Positions 1-9,224 of a DNA stretch of 39,485 nt are shown piece by piece (within the stretch, counting starts at the first letter, position 1; each line of letters opens with the position of its first letter). The notes below the pieces were generated by a model. The model made no database searches. It worked only from the letters and a program-made list of their open reading frames with translations, and was not told the origin of the DNA. The DNA comes from Phaeodactylibacter sp. (GTDB lineage Bacteria > Bacteroidota > Bacteroidia > Chitinophagales > Saprospiraceae), in contig NZ_JALEGS010000112.1 of the NCBI RefSeq assembly GCF_022763345.1, forward strand, positions 1 through 39,485, written 5' to 3'. Position numbers and translations under genes: made by a program.

Positions 1-1571
1 CCCGCCCGCAGCGACAGGCTGAAGCGCTCCCGGAAGGGGTTGGGGAAAGCAGTGGCAAGTGGGGCTGTTTCCGCTTGCTCGGTGGCCGTGACCGGCTCCG
101 TAAACTCCAGCGTTTTGCACTTCGTATCACTGCCATTGGCGTTGCTGACCGTGAGGCAGACCTCGTAGGTGCCAGGGCCGGGGAACGTATGAGCGGGCAG
201 GGTATCCATGCTGCTGCTGCCCTCGCCGAAGTCCCAGGACCAGGTGGCCGGCTCGTAGTCGCTCAGGTCATAAAACTGCACGGTGAATGGCGTGAGCGTA
301 TCCTGCTCGTAGCGCCAGCGGGAGAGCGGGATATTGTCGATGCCGAGGGTATCACAGGGGCTGCCGTCTATGGGGCCGAGGCGGTAGTTGGGGTAGTTGG
401 GGACTGAGCCTACGTTGAAATTGGGCAGCGCTACGCCTCGCTGCTCTATGCGGCAGTCCGGGCAGGGGGCATCGGGATTGTGGATAACGTGCATGTAGCG
501 GGTACTTACCCCTCCACAAATGTAGATTTTACCATCGGGGCCGCGTTGAGAGAGATAAAAAGTGGTCGGGTTGAAATCTACAAAACCATCATATTCTGCC
601 ACTAAGACTCGGCTTGAAAGGATATCTGCTGCCCAAAGGTCATATTGATAAAGGTGGATGCCTGATCCAATATATAAATACCGAGAGCCCGCTCCAACCG
701 CGGCCCCTCCCCCGAAGCCTACTTTTTCAAAAGCTTCCTGACGGGGATTGCTGAGCAATCCAGTGCAGCGGTCAAAATCAAAAATGGACAGATTATCTTG
801 CTCCCCTCCTCCTACACTGTTATACCGGATATGTTTATCGCCATCCGGTGTAAAAAAGGCCTGGCCTACCCCAATCATTATTTGATCTCCGATCTCCTGA
901 GCGCCCACCCACTCAAGCCCGACTGGAGTCAAAAGAAAGCGGTGAAATTCATTAAAAGTATACCTCGCTACAATTATCCACCAATCCCGGCCATTGGCGT
1001 GGCGGCAGGCACTAAGCTTGCCATAATCTAAGGTATCTAACAGCACTTTTTCCTTTCTGACCACGACTTCCCCCAAACCATTATTTTCTATCGTATTTAT
1101 TTTAGAAAAAAACAAATCTTGCCCCGCAATTTGATTGAAGGTGCCTAAGTCGTAGGAATAATGCTGAGAATTGATAAACACGATCAAGCTGTCCTCATGA
1201 AAAGAAGGAAATATAAGTCCGTTCTGAGGCGCTATCCAGCCTGTTCCATAGGGGCTTTCATGCCAATCCATGCCACCATCCATTTTCATGTGGTCTTTAT
1301 TGTATAGGTCTTTCCCATCATAATAACAAAACAAGTGTCCTGTACTATCACTGAACGTAGTATTGTTTTCCCAAAAATATGCTTGCCCTTCATGCTGATG
1401 ATCCAGTATTTGAAGACTTTCATCCTCAAACCTCCACCACATCAGCCCAAACTCATTCGTAGTATCTGTGCCTTCCCCGCCGCTGTATCCCATCATCCAA
1501 TTGTAATCGTGTAATTGGGCGTGTAAAAGAGGGCCACTGAACAGAAGTAAACAAACTATGTAATACCGCAT
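1..1571 (-). CDS. Secreted PKD-domain protein with T9SS tail (3' end outside window)
   Basis: An uninterrupted frame runs from an ATG at 1571 to the left edge (523 codons, no stop), so the C-terminus is missing. It starts with a signal peptide (MRYYIVCLLLFSGPLLHAQ). The next 350 or so residues contain phrases typical of Saprospiraceae secreted proteins, such as NNTTFSDSTGHLF and a Gly-rich stretch (GFGGGAAVGAGSRYLYIG) that reads like a beta-propeller or WD-like fold. A PKD-type domain follows, with WSWDFGEGSSS and HTFPGPGTYEVCLTVSN. The last visible residues (ATAFPNPFRERFSLSL) are the PNP start of a T9SS type A sorting domain. I infer export by Sec, then by T9SS to the cell surface or medium. 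The ligand or substrate is unknown. The gene lies directly downstream of a terminator-like hairpin and a T9SS-tail remnant. Confidence 0.85.
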   Translation of the reverse strand, partial: MRYYIVCLLLFSGPLLHAQLHDYNWMMGYSGGEGTDTTNEFGLMWWRFEDESLQILDHQHEGQAYFWENNTTFSDSTGHLFCYYDGKDLYNKDHMKMDGGMDWHESPYGTGWIAPQNGLIFPSFHEDSLIVFINSQHYSYDLGTFNQIAGQDLFFSKINTIENNGLGEVVVRKEKVLLDTLDYGKLSACRHANGRDWWIIVARYTFNEFHRFLLTPVGLEWVGAQEIGDQIMIGVGQAFFTPDGDKHIRYNSVGGGEQDNLSIFDFDRCTGLLSNPRQEAFEKVGFGGGAAVGAGSRYLYIGSGIHLYQYDLWAADILSSRVLVAEYDGFVDFNPTTFYLSQRGPDGKIYICGGVSTRYMHVIHNPDAPCPDCRIEQRGVALPNFNVGSVPNYPNYRLGPIDGSPCDTLGIDNIPLSRWRYEQDTLTPFTVQFYDLSDYEPATWSWDFGEGSSSMDTLPAHTFPGPGTYEVCLTVSNANGSDTKCKTLEFTEPVTATEQAETAPLATAFPNPFRERFSLSLRA

Positions 1572-1584
1572 GATTCGTATATTA

Positions 1585-1630
1585 GAAAAGCCATGCCACC
1601 TGAAAATCTCAAGCGGCATGGCTCCTTTTT
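1585..1630 (-). terminator. Rho-independent terminator-like hairpin
   Basis: Nine-base perfect arms (AGCCATGCC at 1589-1597, GGCATGGCT at 1615-1623) enclose a 17-nt loop. On the minus strand a short T run follows. It sits just after the stop of the T9SS-tail remnant and just before the ATG at 1571, so it most likely ended the gene from which the remnant derives. The plus-strand side also has a T5 tract, so it may work in both directions. Confidence 0.6.
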
Positions 1631-1637
1631 GAAGGAA

Positions 1638-1796
1638 TTACTTAATGACCTTTACGCTTTGGGTGCTGCCGTCCATCAAATGAACTACAGCAATGTAAAG
1701 CCCTTTCGGGTAAGTGCTCAAATCCGCCTCTAAGAAGCGGTCGGTCACTAGTAGATCAAATTGGGCTACGCGCTGCCCGTCTGTGTTAAGATGCAT
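1638..1796 (-). pseudogene. Orphan C-terminal half of a T9SS type A sorting domain
   Basis: Translating the minus strand from an ATG at 1796 gives 52 residues ending in a stop at 1638-1640. They include DGQRVAQFDLL, ADLSTYPKGLYIAVVHL and a terminal SVKVIK. This is the second half of a type A sorting domain (the G-x-x-x strand, then L-P-x-G-x-Y-x-x-x-V, then a basic end). The PNP half and the whole cargo are absent, and an in-frame TGA lies six codons upstream of the ATG. The other frames upstream show no continuation. I read it as the remnant of a deleted or recombined secreted-protein gene. The ATG is only a convenient boundary; I see no sign that the piece is expressed on its own. Confidence 0.65.
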
Positions 1797-1892
1797 TTGT
1801 AATGCACAATGTCAATATCCTGATTTTACGGATTATCCCACAGGAATGCAGATTAAGCCTATGTTAATTTTGGTTCCCCAAACAGCAGCTCC

Positions 1893-1926
1893 TTGCCCAA
1901 TACCCGCAATTTTTTCCCTACATTTG
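1893..1926 (+). promoter_or_regulatory. Possible Bacteroidota promoter for the SNF2 gene
   Basis: TACATTTG at 1919-1926 matches the Bacteroidota -7 consensus TAnnTTTG exactly. A TTG lies at 1893-1895, but the 23-nt gap is longer than the usual 19-21. Transcription would start near 1933, leaving a leader of about 70 nt before the ATG at 2003. The rest of 1797-2002 holds nothing else I recognise. Confidence 0.4.
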
Positions 1927-2002
1927 TCAGTTCAGATAAAATCAAAGTAAAGGGAAGGCGCAGCGTTGACAAGTACCCGCCTTCTGTACAGGAGTCGCAA
2001 AC

Positions 2003-4963
2003 ATGCAGTTATTCAAAACCGATACACAACGCGCCACGCACCATGTGGTGTACGATATTTACCACTTTGCGGAGAAGCTCTACCTCCCCACCGCCTACAT
2101 CGTTAGTGAAGATCAGGAAGGCTACCTGGCGCACATCAAACAGAAGGCGCTCAAGGAGACCATCGGGAGCTTTGAGCTGGAGCTGACGCCTACCCGCGAC
2201 CGCCTCTTTGACCTCATCGAGCAACTGCAGCCCAAGCTGTTGGCGGAAAAATTCCGGCCCAACAAACGGAGCAAACCGACGCTGGAAACACTCCTGGCGG
2301 ACCGCGACCTGGCGGGGCCCATTTACAAATACGTGCATACCCGCCTGGCGGAACTCCTGGAGCGTGCCAATGCTGAAGGGCTCCCTGTGACCTGGCAGGT
2401 AGAGCGCACCGTGCTGGCCAAAGATTTTGTCATCGAAACCGGGCTGGAGCCCCTGGAGCCTCAGCTGTTTTTCAAACGGGAAGAAGCGGGTGTCCACTAC
2501 CGCCTGCAACTGGCTGACCGTGACGGGGCCTGGGCGATTGGCTCCCGCGATGTGGTGCCGATTACCAACCACCCGGCCTGGCTCTTTGTGGACTACAAAC
2601 TGTACCGTGCCCCTGCTATCAACGGCAATATGGTGCTGCCTTTTCAAAAAAAGGAAGAGGTGCATATCCCCCGCAAAGCAGTCAAGACCTATTTCCAGAA
2701 GTTCATCCTGAAAGTAGCCGCTAAATCGGAAATTGAGGCAGAAGGCTTCGAGGTACAGCAGCACGAGGAGCTGCAAGCCTGCATCCTTGAGCCTGTACAG
2801 GACCTCTTCTCCGGACAATGGGTGCTTTCGGTACAAATGGCTTATCCCGGCAGTACCTTCAACTGGGGCGACCCCAAAGACAAACGTACAAGCCTTGAAT
2901 TCGATGAGGGGGACGAGGTGCGCATCCTGCAGGCGCTCCGTCAACGGGAAGCAGAGGCTGTTTTTGTGGAGAAGCTGAAAAACCAGGGGCTGGAGGTCAA
3001 CGCGCATCAGCATTTTGTACTTACAGAAGCCAATGAAGACCGCTACGCCCTCTTGGAATGGATCAGCGCGAACCGTGCTACACTGGAGGCTGAAGGCTTT
3101 ACGCTAAAACTACCATCAGCGGAGGGCAAGGCACTTTACCTGCACCCACCCAAGGTGGAGCTGATAGCCGATCAGGATAATGACTGGTTCGACCTCAAAG
3201 GTCAGGTAACGGTTGGGGCGCATACCTTCCCCTTTATGAAGCTGGCCAAGTACATCCGCGACGGGATACGGCTGTTCCCTTTGCCCGATGGGCAGTTCTT
3301 TCTCATCCCGCAGGAGTGGATGGCCCGCTACAAGGGGCTGTTCCAATTTGGGAAAAAGGACAAAGACCAGATGCGGCTGGCCAAAAGCCACTTCACCCTC
3401 TTGCAGGAAATTGGCATCAGCGCTGGCGATGAGGTAGCCGAAGAACGCCAACTGGCCGTGGATTTCATACCCAGCAATCAGCTTAAAGCATCACTCCGCC
3501 CTTATCAGCTGGAAGGGGCAAGATGGCTGGTAGGCCTTTACGAAAGTCAGCTCGGTGGCTGCCTGGCCGACGACATGGGGCTGGGCAAAACCCTGCAGAC
3601 CATCACGGTGCTCCTCCATGCCAAGTCGCAGCGGGCACAGCGCCAACAGGAAGCCAAAACACAAGGCAACACGGATACCGGCGCTCAGCTTGGCCTTTTC
3701 GCAGCCCCCGACGACCACGATACGCTTAAGCCGTTGCAGTCTCTGGTCATCTTGCCGGCATCGCTGGTGTTCAACTGGGAGGCCGAGATTAAGAAGTTCG
3801 CCCCTACTCTGCAGGTGTACCGGCATACCGGGCAAAAGCGCTACAAAGACATTCGCCTGCTGTCGCGCTTCGATGTCATCCTCACCACCTACCAAACGGC
3901 CCTGCGCGATGTGGAGGTGCTGAAGCAGATGGAATTTGAGTACATCGTGCTGGACGAAAGCCAGTACATCAAAAACAAGGACAGCAAGGTCTTCAAAGCC
4001 ATCAATCAGCTGGAAGGCCTGCACAAGCTATCACTTAGTGGCACACCGATTGAGAATTCGCTGTCTGACCTCTGGGCGCAGATGCAGTTCATCAATCCCA
4101 ACCTGCTGGGCAGTTTCAACTTTTTCAAAAAGGAGTTCATCCGCCCGATTGAGCGCCTACAGGATGAGGACAAGAAAAATCAGCTCCGGCGGCTGGTGCA
4201 GCCTTACCTGCTGCGGCGGACCAAGGAGGAAGTGGCTAAAGACCTGCCACCGCTGAGCACACAGGTCTTCTACTGCGAGATGACCGCTGAACAAAAGCGC
4301 CTGTACGAACGCGAAAAATCAGCGGCTCGCAACTACCTGCTGGAAAACTACGATGCCGACAATCCGCAGTTCCGCTTTAAGGTACTGCAATCGTTGACCA
4401 AGATGCGGCAAATTGCCAACCACCCTAAAATGGCGGTAGAGGCTTACGCCAAAGGCAGCGGGAAGTTTGAGGACGTGCTGGAGCATTGGGAGACCATTCA
4501 AAAGGGCGGTCACAAAGTACTCATCTTCAGCTCCTTCGTGCAACACCTGGAACTTTATCGGCAGGAATTCGAAGGGCACCAACAGCCATATGCCTGGCTT
4601 ACCGGCAGTCAAAGCAGCAAAGAGCGGGAGCGGGCCATTCAGTCCTTCATGGAAAAACCAGAGGTGCAGCCGTTCCTCATTTCCATCAAGAGCGGGGGTA
4701 CCGGGCTTAACCTCACTGCCGCAGACTATGTCTTCATCCTTGACCCCTGGTGGAACCCGACGACGGAGCAACAGGCCATCGCCCGGGCGCACCGGATCGG
4801 GCAAGACAAGCATGTGATTGCCATCAAATTCATCACTAAAGACACCATCGAGGAGAAAATCCTCCGCCTTCAGGAGAAAAAGTCCAAACTGGCGGAAGAC
4901 ATCATCGGGGATGTGGAGAAGGCGAAGTTCTCGAAAGGAGATATTGAGTATTTGTTTGGGTAG
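2003..4963 (+). CDS. SNF2-family ATPase / DEAD-DEAH-box helicase-like protein
   Basis: The protein has 986 residues. The C-terminal half is a complete Swi2/Snf2 motor of the bacterial HepA/Rad54-like type: motif I DDMGLGKT at 523-530, motif II DESQ at 651-654, motif III SGTP at 679-682, motif V IKSGGTGLNL, and motif VI with ARAHRIGQ (HRIGQ at 930-934). The N-terminal 480 or so residues correspond in position to the region found ahead of the motor in bacterial SNF2 proteins; they lack motifs I can name. Such proteins translocate on double-stranded DNA or displace bound proteins such as RNA polymerase. The exact role here is unknown. The gene stands alone, facing the M16 protease gene, with no methyltransferase or nuclease partner, so a defence role is not indicated. 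The ATG at 2003 follows a GGAG 9 nt upstream. Confidence 0.9.
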   Translation: MQLFKTDTQRATHHVVYDIYHFAEKLYLPTAYIVSEDQEGYLAHIKQKALKETIGSFELELTPTRDRLFDLIEQLQPKLLAEKFRPNKRSKPTLETLLADRDLAGPIYKYVHTRLAELLERANAEGLPVTWQVERTVLAKDFVIETGLEPLEPQLFFKREEAGVHYRLQLADRDGAWAIGSRDVVPITNHPAWLFVDYKLYRAPAINGNMVLPFQKKEEVHIPRKAVKTYFQKFILKVAAKSEIEAEGFEVQQHEELQACILEPVQDLFSGQWVLSVQMAYPGSTFNWGDPKDKRTSLEFDEGDEVRILQALRQREAEAVFVEKLKNQGLEVNAHQHFVLTEANEDRYALLEWISANRATLEAEGFTLKLPSAEGKALYLHPPKVELIADQDNDWFDLKGQVTVGAHTFPFMKLAKYIRDGIRLFPLPDGQFFLIPQEWMARYKGLFQFGKKDKDQMRLAKSHFTLLQEIGISAGDEVAEERQLAVDFIPSNQLKASLRPYQLEGARWLVGLYESQLGGCLADDMGLGKTLQTITVLLHAKSQRAQRQQEAKTQGNTDTGAQLGLFAAPDDHDTLKPLQSLVILPASLVFNWEAEIKKFAPTLQVYRHTGQKRYKDIRLLSRFDVILTTYQTALRDVEVLKQMEFEYIVLDESQYIKNKDSKVFKAINQLEGLHKLSLSGTPIENSLSDLWAQMQFINPNLLGSFNFFKKEFIRPIERLQDEDKKNQLRRLVQPYLLRRTKEEVAKDLPPLSTQVFYCEMTAEQKRLYEREKSAARNYLLENYDADNPQFRFKVLQSLTKMRQIANHPKMAVEAYAKGSGKFEDVLEHWETIQKGGHKVLIFSSFVQHLELYRQEFEGHQQPYAWLTGSQSSKERERAIQSFMEKPEVQPFLISIKSGGTGLNLTAADYVFILDPWWNPTTEQQAIARAHRIGQDKHVIAIKFITKDTIEEKILRLQEKKSKLAEDIIGDVEKAKFSKGDIEYLFG

Positions 4964-4971
4964 GCCCAAAC
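4954..4971. terminator. Short hairpin spanning the SNF2 stop codon
   Basis: GTTTGGG (4954-4960) pairs with CCCAAAC (4965-4971) around a TAGG loop that contains part of the TAG stop. It lies in the 24-bp gap between convergent genes. Neither side has a U tract, so it is a weak terminator candidate at best. Confidence 0.3.
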
Positions 4972-4987
4972 AGGAAAAACTTAAGGA

Positions 4988-7843
4988 TCAATACCCAAAT
5001 ACCTCCTCCATGCTCAACTTACGAACGGGCCCTACCTGTTCCAGTGCCGCCCAATCCATGCGGTCTGCACTTCCTAATACCACATGCTTGTAGGCACGGT
5101 CGCGGACATGCTCCTGATGGAAACGAAGCAGGTCAGGCAGCTCACTGCGCTGTAGCCGTTGATACAAATCTTCCCGCATATCTTTTTCGAAGCCCAGCCG
5201 GCGGGCGGTCAGTGACTCCCAGAAGTAGCGGCCGGGCACGATACGCTCGCTTTCGATACGGCGCAGAATGGAATGCCGGGCCTGCATCGCCTGCCCTTTC
5301 AGCACGGGCATATCCTGCAAGATGCCGGTCAGGGCGGGGATGCCTTCCTGTAACTTGTCAGGCTGCGTGCCCAGATAGGCCTGCAAATAGTGCGGTTGGT
5401 CCAGGCGGTCGGGCGAACTGTAGTAGGCAAAAGAGGAGTAGGCCAGTGCACGCGACTCCCGGATTTCTTGAAAGACAATACTCGACAAGCCGTAGCCAAA
5501 GTACTCATTGTACCACTCGCTGAGCTGAAATTCATCGAGGCTAAAGTGAGGCGTGCCCCGGGAAATCAGCATCACATCGGCCTGTACAATTGGGAAATCG
5601 AGGAAAAGCACTTCGTTTTCTGACGTATGGGGCTGTTCAAAGGACCTGCTCTCCGGTACCGGCTTCAACTGCTCCGCCCGCTTGTGGTACTGTTGAATTG
5701 CGGCAGCAACTTCCTTGACTGGGTTTGGACCATAATAATGCACGGTATGCTCGTAATTGCTCAGACCTTTGAGCCGCTGAATCAGTTCCTCCGAAGTTAG
5801 CGCACGAACCTCCGCCTCCTCGAGACGGTAGCGGAAGGGCGAGTCGGCACCATAACGGGCATAGCTGCCCAGCGCCCGGCGCAGGACAAAGTTGCGGTTT
5901 TGCTTGGCATGCTCCCGCCGCTTGAGCACATCAGCTTTCATATTTGCCAGTGCCTGCTCATCGGGCTGCAGGTTGGCCATCACATGCTCCATGAGACGGA
6001 TGCCCTCAGACATTGACTCGCTCAGCCCGCTGATCGTCAGATAAGTGTAGTCATTATTGACGTGCACATCGAAGGATAAGCCCAGACGGAAGAACTGCCG
6101 CTGCAACTCGGCTGCACTGTATCGGGAGGTGCCAAGGTAAGGCAGGTAGGCGATTGCCATTGACAGGGTGCGGTCAGAAAGCTTGTTAAGCTCAAAGACG
6201 TAGTCCAGGCGGAACAGCTCATTGCGGTAATTGTGGACATATTCCAGTCGGAGCCCCGGCTGCAGCTCGACTTGCTGAATGCCCGCTTCAAAATCCGCAA
6301 ATACCGGTGGCATTGGCGGCGTTTCTACCGAAAGGAAGTCCTGTGCATATTCCGACAGGCGGTTGCGTTCCAGCTGCACGGCATTGATGGGCGGTTTTTC
6401 CACCTTGATGACGTCGGGGTCATCGCCCTGTTGCTTGTATATTACTACTCGGTTGTCGCCCAGATTGGTTTGCGCAAATTCCATCACATCCGCTTTGGTC
6501 ACCTTCTCCCACCAGTCGAACCGGCTGACCATCCGCCCCCAGTCGACGCCCAAGACAAAGGCTTGCGTGATGAGGTCTACGCGGCCGCGGTTGCTCTCGG
6601 TAAGCTTGACCTCCCTCAGCCGGATATCTTTAATGGCTGCTTCCAACATCCAATCCGCAAAGTCGCCCTCCCGAAGGCGTTGTACCTCTCCCATGAGCAA
6701 GGCTTCCACTTCTTCCATGGTTTGCCCTTCCCGTGGGCGGGCCACCAGTCCGAGCGCGGTATAGTCCTGAAACTGCCAGGACCAGGCACTCCCATCGAGG
6801 ACGCGCTGCTGCTGATTGAGGTTGAGGTCGAGCAGCCCTGCCTGATAGTTGTGCAGCAAGTTTTGAATGAGCGACAGCATCATGGGATCATCTGAAGCAG
6901 CGCCTTGAAAGCGCCAGGCGATATCCACAAAGGGAGCTTCCTGCCCCCAGACCTCCAGCCTTACCGGCTCCTTAATCGGTGGGGCCGGCTCGTAGCTGAA
7001 CGGAGAAACGGCACCGGGCTTAAATCCTCCGAAGTGGGCTTCCGCAAGCGCTACGGCCTCCTCCGGCTCAAAGTCACCGGACAGGATGAGCGCCATATTA
7101 TTCGGCACATAGTAGGTGCGGAAAAATTCCTGTATTTTCTTTTGGGAAGGGCTGCGCAGATGCTCGGCAGAACCGATCGTCGTCTGCGTACCGTAGGGGT
7201 GGTTAGGGAACAAGGCTTCCCGGATCATCTTGTTCACCTTTCGGTTATCCTGATCCTGCCCGATATTGAACTCCTCATACACTGTTTCCAGTTCGGTATG
7301 GAAGAGGCGCAGCGCCATCATACGGAAGCGCTCAGATTCCAGGCGCATCCAACGCTGCAGTTCATTGGACGGTATATTGTTGATGTAAACCGTTTGGTCT
7401 ACGGAAGTATAAGCATTGGTATCCTTGGCACCGATGGCGCCCGACAGCAGATCATACTCATTGGGGGCAACAAGCTTTGCTGCTTCGTTAGACAAACGGT
7501 CGATTTTCTGATAGATCGCACGGCGTGCCTCCGGATCGCGGGTAGCACGGTGCTGTTCGTACAGGTCTGAAATCTGCTCCAGAAACTTCGACTCCTGTGC
7601 CCAGTCCAGGGCACCGATGCGGCTTGTTCCTTTGAAGAGCATATGCTCCATGTAGTGAGCCAGGCCTGTGGCATCAGCCGGATCCTGCTTGGAGCCCGCA
7701 CGTACAACGATATTGGTGTGAATACGCGGCTCCTCCGGATTGACGGAAAGGAATAGAGTCATGCCATTGCGCAGGGTATAAATCTGTACCTGAAGCGGAT
7801 CGCCGGCAATGGTTTTGGGCGTCAGGGAGGTAGTTGCTGCCAT
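4988..7843 (-). CDS. M16 (insulinase/pitrilysin) family zinc metallopeptidase
   Basis: The protein has 951 residues, the length of single-chain M16 enzymes with two homologous halves. The inverted zinc motif HxxEH appears as HYMEH at 63-67. The third zinc ligand is probably one of the glutamates in ELETVYEEFN (185-191), further away than usual because of an insertion at about 95-130. A typical NAYTSVDQTVY segment lies between. The second half (from about 500) lacks the HxxEH motif, as expected for the non-catalytic half. I see no signal peptide (it starts MAATTSLTPKTIAGD), so it is probably cytoplasmic and degrades peptides. The gene is on the same strand as the secreted unknown protein 62 bp upstream and may be co-transcribed with it. 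Confidence 0.9.
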   Translation of the reverse strand: MAATTSLTPKTIAGDPLQVQIYTLRNGMTLFLSVNPEEPRIHTNIVVRAGSKQDPADATGLAHYMEHMLFKGTSRIGALDWAQESKFLEQISDLYEQHRATRDPEARRAIYQKIDRLSNEAAKLVAPNEYDLLSGAIGAKDTNAYTSVDQTVYINNIPSNELQRWMRLESERFRMMALRLFHTELETVYEEFNIGQDQDNRKVNKMIREALFPNHPYGTQTTIGSAEHLRSPSQKKIQEFFRTYYVPNNMALILSGDFEPEEAVALAEAHFGGFKPGAVSPFSYEPAPPIKEPVRLEVWGQEAPFVDIAWRFQGAASDDPMMLSLIQNLLHNYQAGLLDLNLNQQQRVLDGSAWSWQFQDYTALGLVARPREGQTMEEVEALLMGEVQRLREGDFADWMLEAAIKDIRLREVKLTESNRGRVDLITQAFVLGVDWGRMVSRFDWWEKVTKADVMEFAQTNLGDNRVVIYKQQGDDPDVIKVEKPPINAVQLERNRLSEYAQDFLSVETPPMPPVFADFEAGIQQVELQPGLRLEYVHNYRNELFRLDYVFELNKLSDRTLSMAIAYLPYLGTSRYSAAELQRQFFRLGLSFDVHVNNDYTYLTISGLSESMSEGIRLMEHVMANLQPDEQALANMKADVLKRREHAKQNRNFVLRRALGSYARYGADSPFRYRLEEAEVRALTSEELIQRLKGLSNYEHTVHYYGPNPVKEVAAAIQQYHKRAEQLKPVPESRSFEQPHTSENEVLFLDFPIVQADVMLISRGTPHFSLDEFQLSEWYNEYFGYGLSSIVFQEIRESRALAYSSFAYYSSPDRLDQPHYLQAYLGTQPDKLQEGIPALTGILQDMPVLKGQAMQARHSILRRIESERIVPGRYFWESLTARRLGFEKDMREDLYQRLQRSELPDLLRFHQEHVRDRAYKHVVLGSADRMDWAALEQVGPVRKLSMEEVFGY

Positions 7844-7905
7844 AGTCGAATGCTTATTTTAACTGACTTTTGCAACAACACGGTGGCGTTGGATTAAGTT
7901 TTAAT

Positions 7906-9147
7906 TTACTCCTCCAACTCCTTCAATTTGCGGCGAGCCACCATACCATGCCGCATGCGCCACTTAGGGTTTTCCAGCAGAGCCGGGCGGGCACTGAAGT
8001 CATAATCATCACAGTACTGCGTACAGTAAAAACTATTCTTATCAATGGCAATCGGGGAGGCGATTTCCGCCAGTTCAGGGATGATCTCATACAGCTCCTC
8101 CGGGATATCAGGCAGGATAAAGTCTACCTGGTCCATGCCTTCCATTTCACCCCAAAGGTGCCAGCTTGCAAGGGGGCGCCCCTGCCCAAGGCTGTAGTAG
8201 TAGGAAATGGCATAGTGCTGCCCCTCGTCGCTGCCCGCAGCAAAGGTAAAGCTTTTGCTTTCCGAACGGAGGAAGGAAGGTTCGAAGGTAAATGTATCGA
8301 TTCTGGCCGGCAATGCCTCCTTGTAGGTACCGTAGAGTGCGATGCCTTTATTGTTGATGTCGGACAGGAACAGGCTGAGGGAGTCAAATTGCACCCCGCC
8401 TGGCACAAAGAAGGGGATGGTATCTGTAGCTCCGATCTGCTTTTGTGCACTATTGAACAAGTGGAACTCATACCCGTCCAGCATTCCTTTGACCGTGCCC
8501 TGCCATTCGGTTTTATAGGGCATAGCAATTTTGCCCATGTAGACGGTTTTGCCCATGCCTTCCCGGGACAGCTCGAAGTTATTATCAGCCGTCATGGGGC
8601 TGGTAAAGTGGCGCAGGAAGTTTTCGCCCGGCAGGCGCATCACGGCAAAAATCCCGGCATTGTCTTCCAGTTTGGCACTGATATTGAGCACGCCACGGCT
8701 TACCCTATACTCCGGCCGACGAGACAGCGGGCCAAACAGCTGAAACTCTTCCACCCCCTCTACATCTGCTACACGCACATTGAAATTGCGGTAGTTCGGG
8801 GCTTTTTTCGGTGCCATCGCCCTTCCAATCACGGAACCATCGCTGAGCCCGATATAGGTGGTATTCTCAAAACTGTAGTACCCTTGGTCTTCCACTTCTT
8901 CCACCAGGGTAAGCGCCAGGGTCTCCCCTACCCGCTGCCGCACCTGAAAAGTGTGGGCTGAATCTTTGGGTAATTGACCGGCGAAAGTAAAGTAGCGGAG
9001 CACCCCGAACTGATTGCTCACCATGATGGCTTTGAGGTCCTCAGACTGCAGGCGGTCTTTGGTAACCGACAATGTCAGGGTTTGAGAAAATAAGGACACT
9101 GCCGAAAGCAGCAGGATAAAGCAGGTAATATATTTAGCCCGGGTCAT
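7906..9147 (-). CDS. Secreted protein of unknown function
   Basis: The protein has 413 residues with a signal peptide (MTRAKYITCFILLLSAVSLFSQ). The mature part is mostly predicted beta strand with no motif I recognise. The C-terminus (RHGMVARRKLKELEE) is charged and is not a T9SS sorting domain. A cysteine pair in FYCTQYCDD near residue 370 could form a disulfide. It lies between a TPM-domain gene (77 bp upstream) and the M16 protease gene (62 bp downstream), all on the minus strand. It is likely periplasmic or outer-membrane associated. I cannot assign a function. Confidence 0.75.
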   Translation of the reverse strand: MTRAKYITCFILLLSAVSLFSQTLTLSVTKDRLQSEDLKAIMVSNQFGVLRYFTFAGQLPKDSAHTFQVRQRVGETLALTLVEEVEDQGYYSFENTTYIGLSDGSVIGRAMAPKKAPNYRNFNVRVADVEGVEEFQLFGPLSRRPEYRVSRGVLNISAKLEDNAGIFAVMRLPGENFLRHFTSPMTADNNFELSREGMGKTVYMGKIAMPYKTEWQGTVKGMLDGYEFHLFNSAQKQIGATDTIPFFVPGGVQFDSLSLFLSDINNKGIALYGTYKEALPARIDTFTFEPSFLRSESKSFTFAAGSDEGQHYAISYYYSLGQGRPLASWHLWGEMEGMDQVDFILPDIPEELYEIIPELAEIASPIAIDKNSFYCTQYCDDYDFSARPALLENPKWRMRHGMVARRKLKELEE

Positions 9148-9224
9148 GCATTTTGGTTTTGAGTTCTCGGACCAATATAATACGCCTTTCGGTAAAAAGA
9201 TGTTGTGGAATTGTTAAGTGTGCA

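Noticed and set aside
75..407. Plus-strand open frame of 110 codons near the left edge
   Set aside because: It lies wholly inside the minus-strand secreted protein gene and has no features of its own.
2009..3013. 334-codon open frame antisense to the SNF2 gene
   Set aside because: It has no motif, signal or ribosome site, and mirrors the codon pattern of the real gene on the other strand, as do other long antisense frames at 7870-8961 and 9567-10406.
2003..4963. SNF2 protein considered as part of a phage-defence island
   Set aside because: No nuclease, methyltransferase, PLD-type or DISARM-like partner gene is adjacent; the neighbours are a T9SS cargo gene and an M16 protease.
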